Assembly: GCA_021647885.1 (NCBI GenBank)
Contig: JAKITV010000001.1
Location: 1-64,000, forward strand
Direction of reading: 5' to 3'
Source of the DNA: Flavobacteriaceae bacterium
GTDB lineage: Bacteria > Bacteroidota > Bacteroidia > Flavobacteriales > Flavobacteriaceae
Length of the DNA stretch: 64,000 nucleotides
Shown here one piece after another: positions 44,893-55,006 of this stretch; position 1 is the stretch's first letter; every line of letters begins with the position of its first letter. The position numbers were made by a program, and so were the translations under genes. The notes below the pieces were generated by a model. The model made no database searches. It was not told the origin of the DNA and saw only the letters and a program-made list of their open reading frames with translations.

Positions 44893-46194
44893 TTATTCTC
44901 CTTTATACTTATTACTATAACGTTTCCAAAGCTCGGTTTGATGACTTTCTAAACTAATTGCTCTACCATCAATAAAAGCATGCGTTAATATATTTGTACG
45001 CATATCTAAAGCGTCACCTTCACTAATAAATAAGGTTGCACTTTTACCAGCTTCCAAAGTTCCGTAATCTGAATCAATACCTAATATTTTTGCAGTATTA
45101 GAGGTAATCAGCTTTAATGCTTCTTCTTTATTCATTCCTTGTCCAACAACTTGTCCAGCTTGAAATGGTAAATTACGAGCATTTGCACGTTCCATACCAC
45201 CACTATTTTGTAAGCCAACAAGAATTCCTTGGTCAACTAAAAGTTTTGCCAACTTATAAGGGAAGTCGTAATCGTCATCATCACTGTTTGGTCTGCTTTG
45301 TGTTCTCATTACTAACACAGAAATATTATTAGCTTTTAAAAGGTCTGCAACCTTATTAGCTTGATAGCCACCTACAATTATCATATTTGTGATGCCATTG
45401 GTTTTAGCAAAATCTACAGCATCAGTAATTCCTTTTTCATCATTAACATGAACAAATAATTTTTGAGAACCATTAAAAAGACCTTGCATGGCATCATAAG
45501 GTAGATTTTTTGTTGCTTTGTTGCCTTTTAGATATGCTTTACTCTCTAAAATAAAAGCATTAATATTTAAAACTTGTTTTGTGTAGTTTTTGTTTGCTTT
45601 AAGTCCAGGATCTTCTCCTAACCACCATCGACCACGAGTGAAACTTCTAGGCCAGTTTAAGTGGATTGCATCATCAACTTTTAGAGTAGCGTCTTCCCAA
45701 TTCCATGCATCAAATTGAACAATAGAAGAGGTTCCTGAAATAGTACCACCTCTTGGAGTAATTTGCCCAATAAGAACACCATTAGGTCGCATACTTTCTA
45801 CAACTTTAGATTCGGCATTATAAGCAATAATACTTCTAATATGAGGATTCATAGTTCCGATTTCCTTAGTATCATTAGTAGCTCTTACAGCTCCAATTTC
45901 TTGTAATCCAAGTGTTGTGTTTGGCGCAATAAAACCTGGATATACATGTTTGCCTTTTGCATCAATAACTTTTCCTTTATAGGCTATTTTTGATGTTAAT
46001 CCATTAGCACAAGCTGTTATTTTTCCGTTTTCTACAATTATGATACTGTTTTCTATTATTTTACCATTGCCAATATGAGCAGTAGCTCCCACAATAGTGA
46101 AAGCTTCTGTTTGCACTGGAGCTGGAGTTTGTTGCGCAAAAGTTAATGTGAGACATAACATTAAAATTGCTGATATATATTTATAATTATTCAT
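44893..46194 (-). CDS. Exported amidohydrolase-family protein, metal site apparently degenerate
   Basis: A 433-residue exported protein with a signal peptide (ending LTFAQ). The fold of imidazolonepropionase-type amidohydrolases is indicated by the N-terminal beta part GKIIENSIIIVENGKITACA, VIDAKGKHVYPGFIAP, and the C-terminal SNTAKILGIDSDYGTLEAGKS. The HxH metal motif expected after YPGF is absent (APNTTLGLQE), so a catalytic role is doubtful. It starts 17 bases behind the larger amidohydrolase gene, in one operon. The two proteins may work as a pair, one with and one without an active site. Confidence 0.85.
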   Translation of the reverse strand: MNNYKYISAILMLCLTLTFAQQTPAPVQTEAFTIVGATAHIGNGKIIENSIIIVENGKITACANGLTSKIAYKGKVIDAKGKHVYPGFIAPNTTLGLQEIGAVRATNDTKEIGTMNPHIRSIIAYNAESKVVESMRPNGVLIGQITPRGGTISGTSSIVQFDAWNWEDATLKVDDAIHLNWPRSFTRGRWWLGEDPGLKANKNYTKQVLNINAFILESKAYLKGNKATKNLPYDAMQGLFNGSQKLFVHVNDEKGITDAVDFAKTNGITNMIIVGGYQANKVADLLKANNISVLVMRTQSRPNSDDDDYDFPYKLAKLLVDQGILVGLQNSGGMERANARNLPFQAGQVVGQGMNKEEALKLITSNTAKILGIDSDYGTLEAGKSATLFISEGDALDMRTNILTHAFIDGRAISLESHQTELWKRYSNKYKGE

Positions 46195-46211
46195 AATTAA
46201 CATTTTTAAGA

Positions 46212-49178
46212 TTAAAGTGAATCACAGTGTAATTCTGGTTTATCTTTCTTTTTAACAGGTTGTGTTTTTAAGCCTTTATTTTTATCTTTTAGCATCATAG
46301 AAATAAGTTCGCTTTTCTCTTTCTTAATGTCTTCACGTGATTGTTTATCATGTTCAATATCAAAATAAGTAACACCTTCTATTATTGTTTTTTCGGCTTT
46401 AGCATAAACCGATAATGGGTTGTCACTCCACAAAACAACATCAGCATCTTTTCCAACTTTAATGCTACCAACTTTATCATCAATATGTAACAATTTTGCA
46501 GGATTAAGGGTTACAAATTTCCATGCATCTTCTTCGCTAACACCTCCATATTTAACCGATTTTGCGGCTTCTTGGTTTAAACGTCTCGACATTTCAGCAC
46601 TATCGCTATTAATTGCAGTAACAACTCCTACGTTATGCATTATTGCAGCATTATATGGTATGGCATCATTTACTTCAAATTTATAAGCCCACCAATCGCT
46701 AAAGGTTGAAGCTCCAACACCATGCGCTTTCATTTTATCGGCAACTTTATAACCATCAAGTATATGTGTAAATGTGTTAACTTTAAAGTTGAATTTATCA
46801 GCAACTTTCATCAACATATTAATTTCACTTTGAACGTAAGAATGACAAGTAATATAACGCTCTTTATTTAAAATTTCTGACAAGACATCCATCTCAATAT
46901 CCTTTCTATAAGGTTTGCCGCTTTTCTTTCTGGCATCATATTCTTTTGCTCTTGTAAAGTAATCGATATATAGTTGTTCAACTCCCATTCGTGTTTGTGG
47001 GAAACGACTAAAGCTTTGCCAGTTAGATTGTTTTACGTTTTCCCCCAAAGCGAATTTTATAAATTTTGGTGAGTTTTTATAGAGTAGATTATCGGCAGAT
47101 TCGCCCCATTTTAATTTAATAATAGCCGAACGTCCACCAATTGGATTGGCCGAACCATGTAAAATTTGCATTGAGGTAACTCCTCCAGCTAAATTTCTGT
47201 AAATACCAATATCTTCAGGATTAATAACATCTTCAATGGTTACTTCGGCAGAAGAGTTATGTCCAGCCTCATTTACTCCAGATGTTGCAATATGTGTATG
47301 CTCATCTATAATTCCAGATGTTAAATGCTTTCCTGTGGCATCGATAACCTTTGCTCCTTTAGAACTTAAGTTGTTTCCTATTGCTGCTATTTTTCCATTC
47401 TTAATTAAGACATCTGTGTTCTCTATAATACCTTCTTTTTCATTAGTCCAAACGGTTGCATTTTTAAATAAAATGGTTTCCTGTTTTGGTAATTCAGAAA
47501 AACCATAAGCACCATTTGGATAGGTTAGAGGCATTGTTTTTACATCTTTATCTGTGTCAGGTTTTTCCCCTTTCTTTTTGTCTTCAGTATCTTCTTTTGG
47601 AGCTTTTTTAGCAAAGAAGGAAGTTTCATTACCATTTGGAAGAATTACCTTTCCGCTTAAATTTTCTGTATTATTCACTTTGGAAGTAAGCCTAAAATAT
47701 TCTTGTTTAGTGGTATCTGTACTTGTGAACGTTAGGTTAATCCAATCATCTTTATATGATAATTTTGAACCTAACTCGTTGTCACCACTTTTTACTTTCG
47801 ATTTCAGTTTGTTTAGTTCTCCTGAAATAGATAAATCATAAGACTTATTCCCAAAATTAAAAGTATAATCACCACGAATATCTTTAACTGTCATAGATTC
47901 TAAAACATTTTTATGTCCTTTCACCCAGTTTTCATAAAGTGTTGTTTTCTTGTCAAAAATTTCTCCAGAGGTAATTAAAAAATTCGCATAAGCACCATTT
48001 TTTAAAGACCCTAAACTATTCGATTTCCCTAAAAGTTGAGATGGAACAGTCGTTAATGCTTCCAATGCTTTAGTTTTATCTAAACCATATTTTAAAGCTT
48101 TTAAAAGATTAGGTTTAAAATCCTTTGGAGATTTTAAAGAATGTGTTGTTAATGCAAAAGAGATTCCGTTATCGGCTAAAGCTTTTGGGTTTGAAGGTTT
48201 TTGATTCCATTCTCTCATATCATCTAGCTCTAAAACACTTGCTAAAAATGTATTTTCAACATCATAAGCTTTTGGGAAATTGATAGGAAGGATATATGCA
48301 GCATTAGTAGCTTTAATTTCGTTGATGCGTTCGTACTCATCGCCACCACCAAGAATAACATATTGTATGCCAAACTGGTCACCAACTTTGTCAACACGAA
48401 CATCATTCAACTTACTACCTGCAGCAATGATCTGAACCAGGTTTTTGTTAGTATTTAAAGCTTCTAAAGATCTATCTTTTGCTTTCGAACCACCTTTAGC
48501 ATACCAATCGGCATCGTAATACATTTGCCTTAATAATGCTAAAGCTCCCATTGTTGAAGTTGGATACGACTGTTTTGACTTTACGCTTTTACTTAATGAT
48601 AAGTATTGTCCAGAACGTCCATCAATAATACGTTCGGAGTCGCCACCTTCATCTGTAAGCGCAACTAATATACCTGTTCCTCTAACAATACCATCTTGCA
48701 TATGTGAGTTTACAACACCAAAACCGGCTTTTCTCAATTCGGAAGCTGATTTTTCGTTAAATTTAAAATCGTCAATGGCATCTTGTTCAGGCATGACATG
48801 GTCATTCCAATAAAACCCTTCGCGACTTGCGTCATATTGTGAAGCTCTACCACTTCTAGCTGGACGCTTTGGTTTTTCAATACCAAAACCTGAATACATG
48901 TCAATAAATGAAGGATAAATACTTTTTCCTGAAATATTTATGATTACAGAATTCTTCGGAATTGTTACTGAAGTTCCTGAAGCAACAACTTTTCCATCCT
49001 TAATAAGTAGTGTGCCTTTTTCAATTATTTGAGTTGGCGTGACATAAATTTTCGCATTTGTAAATGCTGTGTAATTTGTGTTCTTTGATTTTACGCCATC
49101 ATTTTTTGGGAAGTGCTCTTGTGCAATTATCGTAAAACTACACAAAAGCATCATTAAAATAAGATACTTTTTATACAT
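46212..49178 (-). CDS. Large exported two-domain amidohydrolase
   Basis: A 988-residue exported protein with a signal peptide (ending FTIIAQ). It has two amidohydrolase halves. The N-terminal half keeps the scaffold (GTLLIKDGKVVASGT, YPSFIDMYSGFG) but lacks the HxH metal motif. The C-terminal half, from about residue 560, has TVWTNEKEGIIENTDVLIKN, the metal motif HLTSGIIDEHTHIATSG, further His in CHSYVQSEINML, and NSDSAEMSRRLNQEA with a conserved Asp. It is therefore probably the catalytic half. The substrate is unknown; peptidase-like or cyclic-amide hydrolysis is typical. First gene of the operon with the smaller paralogue. Confidence 0.9.
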   Translation of the reverse strand: MYKKYLILMMLLCSFTIIAQEHFPKNDGVKSKNTNYTAFTNAKIYVTPTQIIEKGTLLIKDGKVVASGTSVTIPKNSVIINISGKSIYPSFIDMYSGFGIEKPKRPARSGRASQYDASREGFYWNDHVMPEQDAIDDFKFNEKSASELRKAGFGVVNSHMQDGIVRGTGILVALTDEGGDSERIIDGRSGQYLSLSKSVKSKQSYPTSTMGALALLRQMYYDADWYAKGGSKAKDRSLEALNTNKNLVQIIAAGSKLNDVRVDKVGDQFGIQYVILGGGDEYERINEIKATNAAYILPINFPKAYDVENTFLASVLELDDMREWNQKPSNPKALADNGISFALTTHSLKSPKDFKPNLLKALKYGLDKTKALEALTTVPSQLLGKSNSLGSLKNGAYANFLITSGEIFDKKTTLYENWVKGHKNVLESMTVKDIRGDYTFNFGNKSYDLSISGELNKLKSKVKSGDNELGSKLSYKDDWINLTFTSTDTTKQEYFRLTSKVNNTENLSGKVILPNGNETSFFAKKAPKEDTEDKKKGEKPDTDKDVKTMPLTYPNGAYGFSELPKQETILFKNATVWTNEKEGIIENTDVLIKNGKIAAIGNNLSSKGAKVIDATGKHLTSGIIDEHTHIATSGVNEAGHNSSAEVTIEDVINPEDIGIYRNLAGGVTSMQILHGSANPIGGRSAIIKLKWGESADNLLYKNSPKFIKFALGENVKQSNWQSFSRFPQTRMGVEQLYIDYFTRAKEYDARKKSGKPYRKDIEMDVLSEILNKERYITCHSYVQSEINMLMKVADKFNFKVNTFTHILDGYKVADKMKAHGVGASTFSDWWAYKFEVNDAIPYNAAIMHNVGVVTAINSDSAEMSRRLNQEAAKSVKYGGVSEEDAWKFVTLNPAKLLHIDDKVGSIKVGKDADVVLWSDNPLSVYAKAEKTIIEGVTYFDIEHDKQSREDIKKEKSELISMMLKDKNKGLKTQPVKKKDKPELHCDSL

Positions 49179-49263
49179 GATTGATTAGTAATAAAATTAG
49201 AATTTTAAAAGTACTGATTTTGAACTATAGAAAAACAAATTAAGATTTATTTAACTTTTATTG

Positions 49264-50322
49264 TTATAGGTTGTCATTAAAATAATTCACAAATAAAGCC
49301 ACAGCATAATTATAGCTTTCTATACCTTTTTCTTGGTTGTTTGCTTTTAAGAAGATGTTAAATGTACTTTTAAATATAGGTTCTAAAGGATTTTGATAAG
49401 ACATCCAAAAGTCATAAGATTCCTGATAATTTTTAAGGATGCCTTTATTAACAGTTTCAACTAATTCTTCATAACAACCTTCGTCACGTCGAAACAATTC
49501 ATTTAAACAATGTCGTAAAGCAAAAATATACCCAGAATATTTAAAGTAAATATCTTCATTGTTAATTGCTGCTAAACCACCAATAAAATTGCTTTCATTT
49601 TCAGCAGCATAACCAATTTGGTGTGCTGCTTCGTGCGAAATTGTTGTTGGATATTTATACAACGGAATTAAACCATCTATTTGTGCTTCGTTAGTAAAAG
49701 GATTTAAATAACCACTAAAACCCATATACGTTAGTGGTAAACTGTAAATAGAAAGTTTTATACTGCTAGGAGCGTATTCTAGATGTGGATATATTTTAGC
49801 TAATGCATCATATCCATTTGCTGTTTTGTTTAAAAGTTCTTTTTTACGATATGGCATTACTATTTTTAGTGAATCATTTTCGCTTATACTTCCATGTGCT
49901 TCATTAGATTTATGAATTAATTTTTTGGTGGTAGTTACCAGTTCTTCGGTTGTATATTCATTGTCTATTCCTAATGTTTTATGTAATGGAAGTCTGTAAT
50001 AATTCATTCCCCAAAACAAATAAAAAGCAAAATACACCAAAGATGCTGCTGCAAAAACATCAATTAACCAAGCTTTAGTGTCTTTAGTTATGCGGTTTCT
50101 ATTAATGATGAACCATCTAAGAATATAAATTCCTGCAATAGTATATAATATATCTCCAACCGAAAAAGGCAGCCAGCCAAACACATAACGCATGGCTTTT
50201 GATGTAAATTGATACAAGCCATTGCTGTAATAGGTTTCTATAAAATCAGGATAATTAGAAAGCAACTTTACAATAAGATATTGAGGAATTATACTTAAAG
50301 CGATTATTGTTTTTTTCTTCAT
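49264..50322 (-). CDS. DUF3810 membrane protein, putative zinc protease
   Basis: A 352-residue protein with two or three N-terminal membrane helices (residues 7-24, 48-66, 88-106) and a soluble C-terminal domain outside the cytoplasm. TISHEAAHQIGYAAENESNF contains HEAAH, an HExxH zinc-protease motif, with a possible third ligand Glu in the following ENE. The stretch LSIYSLPLTYMGFSGYLNPF is typical for DUF3810. Proteolytic activity is inferred only from the motif. Monocistronic, in divergent position to pepD. Confidence 0.87.
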   Translation of the reverse strand: MKKKTIIALSIIPQYLIVKLLSNYPDFIETYYSNGLYQFTSKAMRYVFGWLPFSVGDILYTIAGIYILRWFIINRNRITKDTKAWLIDVFAAASLVYFAFYLFWGMNYYRLPLHKTLGIDNEYTTEELVTTTKKLIHKSNEAHGSISENDSLKIVMPYRKKELLNKTANGYDALAKIYPHLEYAPSSIKLSIYSLPLTYMGFSGYLNPFTNEAQIDGLIPLYKYPTTISHEAAHQIGYAAENESNFIGGLAAINNEDIYFKYSGYIFALRHCLNELFRRDEGCYEELVETVNKGILKNYQESYDFWMSYQNPLEPIFKSTFNIFLKANNQEKGIESYNYAVALFVNYFNDNL

Positions 50323-50571
50323 TACTGCCTAGTTGGGAATAGTTGATTTTTTATAAAACGTCTTATTTTTGATGATATTTGGATTTCATTTTTATGAAAT
50401 GATGCCTTTGTATCAAGTGATTAAAAATAAATTCAAAGATTGCAAAAAGAAGCGTTCTTTAATTTTAAGTATTTCCAACGAGTCACTTATTTGCATCTTT
50501 CAAAAATACATAATTGTTTTATAAAATTTTGCTTGTAATGGCTACCTTTGTGAAACATTTATAAAAACATT

Positions 50572-52032
50572 ATGAATACTGAAATAAGACAATTACGACC
50601 AAAACAACTTTGGAATAAATTTGCAGACCTAAATGCTGTACCAAGACCTTCAAAAAAGGAAGAGCGTGTTATCGCTTTTATGAAAGATTTTGGAAACAAA
50701 CTTGATTTAGAAACGATTGAAGATGAAGTCGGGAATGTCATCATAAAAAAACCAGCAACTGTTGGTATGGAAGATAGAAAAACTATCGTATTGCAGTCGC
50801 ATCTCGATATGGTACATCAAAAAAATGCAGATACTAATTTTGATTTTGCCACGGAAGGCATCGAAATGTATATTGATGGAGATTGGGTGAGAGCAAAAGG
50901 CACAACGCTTGGAGCAGATAATGGGTTAGGAGTTGCTACCATTATGGCAATTTTAGAAAGTAATACTATTCCGCATCCTGCTATTGAAGCCTTGTTTACT
51001 ATTGATGAAGAAACAGGAATGACAGGAGCTATGGGTTTAAAAGGTGGATTGTTACAAGGCGAAATCCTTTTAAATTTAGACACTGAAGAAGATGACGAAA
51101 TTGGAGTAGGTTGTGCAGGAGGAATAGATGTTACAGCAACGAGAACTTATATTGAAGAAAATGTTTCAGAAAATTGTATTGGATATAAAATTGAAGTGAA
51201 AGGATTAAGTGGAGGACATTCAGGAATGGACATTCATAAAGGATTAGGAAATGCCAATAAGATTATGAACCGTTTGTTGTTTGATGGATTTGAAAACTTC
51301 GGATTGAGAATTTCGGAAATTGATGGAGGAAGTTTGCGAAATGCTATTCCGCGAGAAAGTGTTGCCAATGTTGCTATTGATGCAATTCATGAAACTGCTT
51401 TTGAGAGTGAAATGCAAGAACTTGCTCAGGATATTAAGACCGAATTAAAAACTATGGAGCCAGGTTTAGAAATTTTCTTTTCTAGAGGTGAAACACCAAC
51501 AAAGATTATGGATTTAAGTACGCAAGAAGGTCTAACAAGAGCTTTGTATGCTGCTTACAATGATGTGTATAGAATGAGTGCGGATATTCCTGAACTGGTA
51601 GAAACGTCGAACAATATAGCAAGAGTGATTGTTAAAGATGGAAACATTAAAATAGCGTGTTTAACACGTTCATCGGTTGAATCTTCTAAAATGGATTTGG
51701 CTAATATGTTACGTGCAACTTTTGAACTCATGGGTTGTGATGTGGAGTTTTCTGGAAGTTATCCTGGATGGACACCAAATATGGATTCGGATATTTTAAA
51801 AGTAATGTCTAAACTTTACGAAGATATTAATGGAGAAAAAGCACATGTTGCTGCTTGTCATGCAGGCTTGGAATGTGGCATTTTAGGAACCAATTACCCA
51901 GAAATGGATATGATAAGTTTTGGGCCAACTATTCTGGGAGCGCATTCTCCCGATGAACGTGCAAGTATTTCTTCTGTACAAAAATATTGGAAATTTGTGT
52001 TAGAGATTTTAAAAAATATTCCCCAAAAATAA
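50572..52032 (+). CDS. pepD: Aminoacyl-histidine dipeptidase (M20 family)
   Basis: PepD hydrolyses Xaa-His dipeptides such as carnosine in the cytoplasm. The 486-residue protein has the M20 metal sites: His and Asp in VLQSHLDMVHQ, Asp in TTLGADNGLGVATIMA, the Glu pair in FTIDEETGMTGAMGL, Asp in LLNLDTEEDDE, and the late His in MISFGPTILGAHSPDE. The lid domain with GLSGGHSGMDIHKG lies in between. Length is typical. A TACCTTTG box (50543-50550) could be its promoter. A bidirectional terminator follows. Confidence 0.95.
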   Translation: MNTEIRQLRPKQLWNKFADLNAVPRPSKKEERVIAFMKDFGNKLDLETIEDEVGNVIIKKPATVGMEDRKTIVLQSHLDMVHQKNADTNFDFATEGIEMYIDGDWVRAKGTTLGADNGLGVATIMAILESNTIPHPAIEALFTIDEETGMTGAMGLKGGLLQGEILLNLDTEEDDEIGVGCAGGIDVTATRTYIEENVSENCIGYKIEVKGLSGGHSGMDIHKGLGNANKIMNRLLFDGFENFGLRISEIDGGSLRNAIPRESVANVAIDAIHETAFESEMQELAQDIKTELKTMEPGLEIFFSRGETPTKIMDLSTQEGLTRALYAAYNDVYRMSADIPELVETSNNIARVIVKDGNIKIACLTRSSVESSKMDLANMLRATFELMGCDVEFSGSYPGWTPNMDSDILKVMSKLYEDINGEKAHVAACHAGLECGILGTNYPEMDMISFGPTILGAHSPDERASISSVQKYWKFVLEILKNIPQK

Positions 52033-52084
52033 TTTTAAAACTTCATTATTAAGAGTGAAGCGACGTGTTAATATCACTTAAAAG

Positions 52085-52125
52085 AAAAAGATTGCCACAA
52101 TTTTTCAAGAAAAGTTTCGCAATGA
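52085..52125. repeat. Possible degenerate REP-like text
   Basis: AAAGATTGCCACAATTTTTC ... TTTCGCAATGACA resembles the two halves of the common GATTGC / GCAATGAC palindromes of Bacteroidota, with a poorly paired middle. Weak evidence. Confidence 0.35.
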
Positions 52126-52132
52126 CATAAAC

Positions 52133-52164
52133 AAAAAAAGCAGCTCCTCATTGAGCTGCTTTTT
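52133..52164. terminator. Bidirectional terminator between pepD and the PPIase gene
   Basis: AAAAAGCAGCTC and GAGCTGCTTTTT form a 12-base inverted pair around CTCATT, with A-run and T-run on the two sides. Placed between convergent genes, it can serve both. Confidence 0.92.
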
Positions 52165-52185
52165 ATCTACTGTAGTTGAGAGAAT

Positions 52186-53358
52186 TTATTTTACAATTTC
52201 TATCATTTCTATAATAAAAATCAAATCTGTATTAGGACGTATTTGTCCACGTCCATTTTCGCCATAAGCTAAATGTGAAGGAATGTACAAATAAGCTTTA
52301 TCGCCAACACGCATGGCTGCTGCACCTTCTTTAAAACCTGCAATCATTTGCGCATCTGGACTTATCTTCATGGTCATTGGACCATAATAACCACTTTCGT
52401 CTTTTCGAGGATTATACATACCATATTTTTCTTCAAGTTCTTTTCGGCTAGAATCAAATAATCTACCATCGGTAAAATAACCTTCGTAATGTATTTTAGC
52501 ACTTTGTCCTTGTTTTGGTTTTACACCATTGCCTTTTGTAATGTAGTGTATCATTAAACCAGAAGCTAATGTAGTTGCCTTACTCTTATAATCGGTAAGG
52601 ATTGGTAAAATTTCTGCAGCAGCAGCTTCAGTTTTTTCAGCTTTAATTTTTTTTGCTTCTTCAGCTTTTTTACGAGCTTCTTCTTCACGTCGTTTTTTAC
52701 GTTCTTCAAGTTTAGGTAATTCGGTTTCCCAAACTTTTACAGCATCAAAATTACGAGCATCAAAACCTTGACGAATAATATTTAATTCTTCAATTATAAC
52801 ATCTTCAACTGGTTTATTTCTTGCTGCTGTTTTTACATTAGATATAGTGTCTTGAATCTCTAAACCTAAAACTAATTCTCCAAACACAGTATGTCTATTA
52901 TCTAAATTGGGTTTTGGAACTTCAGTAATAAAGAATTGGCTGCCATTTGTTGCAGGCCCACTATTTGCCATCGATAAAATACCTGGTTTGTCGTGTTTTA
53001 AGGTGTCATCAAACTCATCACCAAAACGATATCCTGGACTCCCAGAACCTGTTCCTGTTGGATCACCACCTTGAATCATAAACTTATCCATAACACGATG
53101 GAAGGTTAATCCGTTATAGAAAGGTTTCCCTTTATAAATGCTGTCAACCATTGGGTGATTTCCTTCAGCTAATGCTACAAAATTTGCAACTGTGACAGGT
53201 GTCTTTTCAAAAGTAAGTTTTGCTACCATTGTACCTTTATTAGTTACAAACTCTGCAAAAAGACCGTCGCCAAGATCTGGATATTTCTCATTGCAAGAGC
53301 TTAAACTTAAAAATAAAATTAGGGCTGTAATTTTCATAGTATGTTTTAAAGTGTTCAT
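52186..53358 (-). CDS. Exported peptidyl-prolyl isomerase with cyclophilin and FKBP domains
   Basis: A 390-residue lipoprotein (lipobox SLSSC at about residue 23) with two different proline-isomerase folds. Residues 35-185 are a cyclophilin: FHRVMDKFMIQGGDPTGTGS, FGDEFDDTLKHDKPGILSMA, GSQFFITEVPKPNLDNRHTV. After a Lys/Glu-rich coiled linker, residues 275-390 are an FKBP domain: SAKIHYEGYFTDGRLFDSS, MIAGFKEGAAAMRVGDKAYL, YIPSHLAYGENGRG. It should assist folding in the periplasm. It starts one base behind gldI, so both belong to one operon with the DHH phosphoesterase. Confidence 0.94.
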   Translation of the reverse strand: MNTLKHTMKITALILFLSLSSCNEKYPDLGDGLFAEFVTNKGTMVAKLTFEKTPVTVANFVALAEGNHPMVDSIYKGKPFYNGLTFHRVMDKFMIQGGDPTGTGSGSPGYRFGDEFDDTLKHDKPGILSMANSGPATNGSQFFITEVPKPNLDNRHTVFGELVLGLEIQDTISNVKTAARNKPVEDVIIEELNIIRQGFDARNFDAVKVWETELPKLEERKKRREEEARKKAEEAKKIKAEKTEAAAAEILPILTDYKSKATTLASGLMIHYITKGNGVKPKQGQSAKIHYEGYFTDGRLFDSSRKELEEKYGMYNPRKDESGYYGPMTMKISPDAQMIAGFKEGAAAMRVGDKAYLYIPSHLAYGENGRGQIRPNTDLIFIIEMIEIVK

Positions 53359-53359
53359 T

Positions 53360-53905
53360 TTAATTTGTTTCTTTTTGGGTTATTGTATTGATTGTTACTT
53401 TACATATTATAGGAATGTTTGTTCCTATTTTGTTTTCATCACCATAATAGCCATAAGCTTTATTTGAAGGAAATAAAAACGTGATTGTTTCTCCAGCTTT
53501 CATTAATTTTAAACCTTCACGAAGCCCAGAGAATAATTCCTCTTGATCCATTGAATAATTTCGTGTTTTAAGTTCTTCTTTAGTATAAATGGTATTGTTG
53601 TTAAAATCTGAAATGCTATAATTAAAGTTTACAAGGTCACCAAATTTAGGCGTTATAGAATCCCTTTCAATTTTTACATTATAATAATACCAAAATCCAT
53701 TTTGGGAAGCAATAAATTTTTTGTTAGGATTGTTTTTAATTATTTCTTGAATAAGCTCATGTTGTTGGCTATTTATTTTTTTGTTGAGTTCAACAGATTT
53801 ATCAATATACGAACCAGTTTTTACTGATACAGGTCTTCTTGCTTCAGGTGAGTTACAGCTTGTAAAAGTTAACATAACTAATAATATGGTTATTAGTTTC
53901 TTCAC
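53360..53905 (-). CDS. gldI: Gliding-motility-associated peptidyl-prolyl isomerase GldI
   Basis: A 181-residue FKBP-type lipoprotein (lipobox ending LTFTSC). GldI is required for gliding motility and is tied to the type IX system in flavobacteria. The FKBP part has FGDLVNFNYSISDF, LFSGLREGLKLMKAGETITF and LFPSNKAYGYYGDENKIG, with text NGFWYYYNVKIERDSITPKF before it that is typical of GldI. The start overlaps the end of the DHH gene by one base, and the stop is one base before the PPIase gene. Its presence predicts a gliding or type IX-competent organism. Confidence 0.88.
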   Translation of the reverse strand: MKKLITILLVMLTFTSCNSPEARRPVSVKTGSYIDKSVELNKKINSQQHELIQEIIKNNPNKKFIASQNGFWYYYNVKIERDSITPKFGDLVNFNYSISDFNNNTIYTKEELKTRNYSMDQEELFSGLREGLKLMKAGETITFLFPSNKAYGYYGDENKIGTNIPIICKVTINTITQKETN

Positions 53906-54918
53906 TATTTGAGGTCAATTTTATAATTAGGTAATATACTAATAAATTTTTCAATGGTTTCATTTAGACTTATTTCACTACGTCCTCCAGCTGCATTTAT
54001 GTGTCCTCCACCATTAAAATGATTGCGAGCAAATGTATTTACATTAAAATTGCCTTTTGAGCGGAAAGAAATTTTAACTATACCTTCTTTTTTGTGCTCA
54101 ATAAAAATAGCTGCAAAAACCACATTTTCTATAGAGAGTCCATAATTTACTACTCCTTCGGTATCTCCTTTTTTAAAATTAAATTGATTTAACTCGTCTT
54201 GCGATAAATAAATGTATGCTGTTTTATATTCTGTAATAACTTTTAAATTGTTTAATGCACAACCCAATAATTGAAGTCGTCCATAACTATTATTATCGTA
54301 AACATTATCATGGATTTCTGCATTATTAGCACCTTTATCTATAAGGTCTGCCACAACACGATGCGTTGTGCTGGTTGTTGACGCAAAGCGAAATGAACCA
54401 GTATCTGTCATAATACCAACATATAAACATGTGGCGATTACTTTATTTATGGCTTTTACATCATCTAACATTTCTAAAAAGTGATATACCATTTGGCAAG
54501 TAGAACATATTGAAACGTCAGAATAGACATATTTAGCATAGTCTTCAGGTTGTGGGTGATGGTCTATTAAAATCTTAATAGCTTTAGCTTTTACTAATGC
54601 TGGTTCCATACCACCAGTTCTGTTCAAGGCATTAAAATCTAATGTAAAGATAAGTTCAGCATTTTCAATGAGTGCTTTAGATTTAATGACTTCAGACTCA
54701 TATTGCATAATGGTTTCTTCTCCGGGAATCCATTTTAAAAAATCAGGATAATCGTTAGGAGTGATGACAACAACATTGTGATTTTTTGCTTTTAAATAAT
54801 GATATAAACCAAGGGTAGAACCAATAGCGTCACCATCAGGATTTTTATGTGGTACAATAACAATACGCTTTGGTGTTTTTAGCAATTGTTTTATCTCAAT
54901 AATGTCTTTATTTGTCAT
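53905..54918 (-). CDS. DHH-family phosphoesterase (NrnA-like)
   Basis: A 337-residue cytoplasmic DHH/DHHA1 phosphoesterase. VPHKNPDGDAIGSTLGLYHYL and LIFTDFNALNRTG-type text (LIFTLDFNALNRTGG) hold metal ligands, and IKILIDHHPQPEDYA is the DHH motif. The C-terminal DHHA1 part has VKISFRSKGNFNVNTFARNH and FNGGGHINAAGG. NrnA-like enzymes degrade short oligoribonucleotides and pAp, but some relatives cleave cyclic dinucleotides. The start at MTNKDIIE was chosen; a 17-residue basic extension upstream is not conserved-looking. First gene of the operon with gldI. Confidence 0.9.
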   Translation of the reverse strand: MTNKDIIEIKQLLKTPKRIVIVPHKNPDGDAIGSTLGLYHYLKAKNHNVVVITPNDYPDFLKWIPGEETIMQYESEVIKSKALIENAELIFTLDFNALNRTGGMEPALVKAKAIKILIDHHPQPEDYAKYVYSDVSICSTCQMVYHFLEMLDDVKAINKVIATCLYVGIMTDTGSFRFASTTSTTHRVVADLIDKGANNAEIHDNVYDNNSYGRLQLLGCALNNLKVITEYKTAYIYLSQDELNQFNFKKGDTEGVVNYGLSIENVVFAAIFIEHKKEGIVKISFRSKGNFNVNTFARNHFNGGGHINAAGGRSEISLNETIEKFISILPNYKIDLK

Positions 54919-55006
54919 AAGGCAGCGAAGATACAATTTTTTACTTTTTTTAAGTCTTGTTTTTAACAACTAATTAGCTATTTTGCATTAAATTAAAATC
55001 ATTAAA

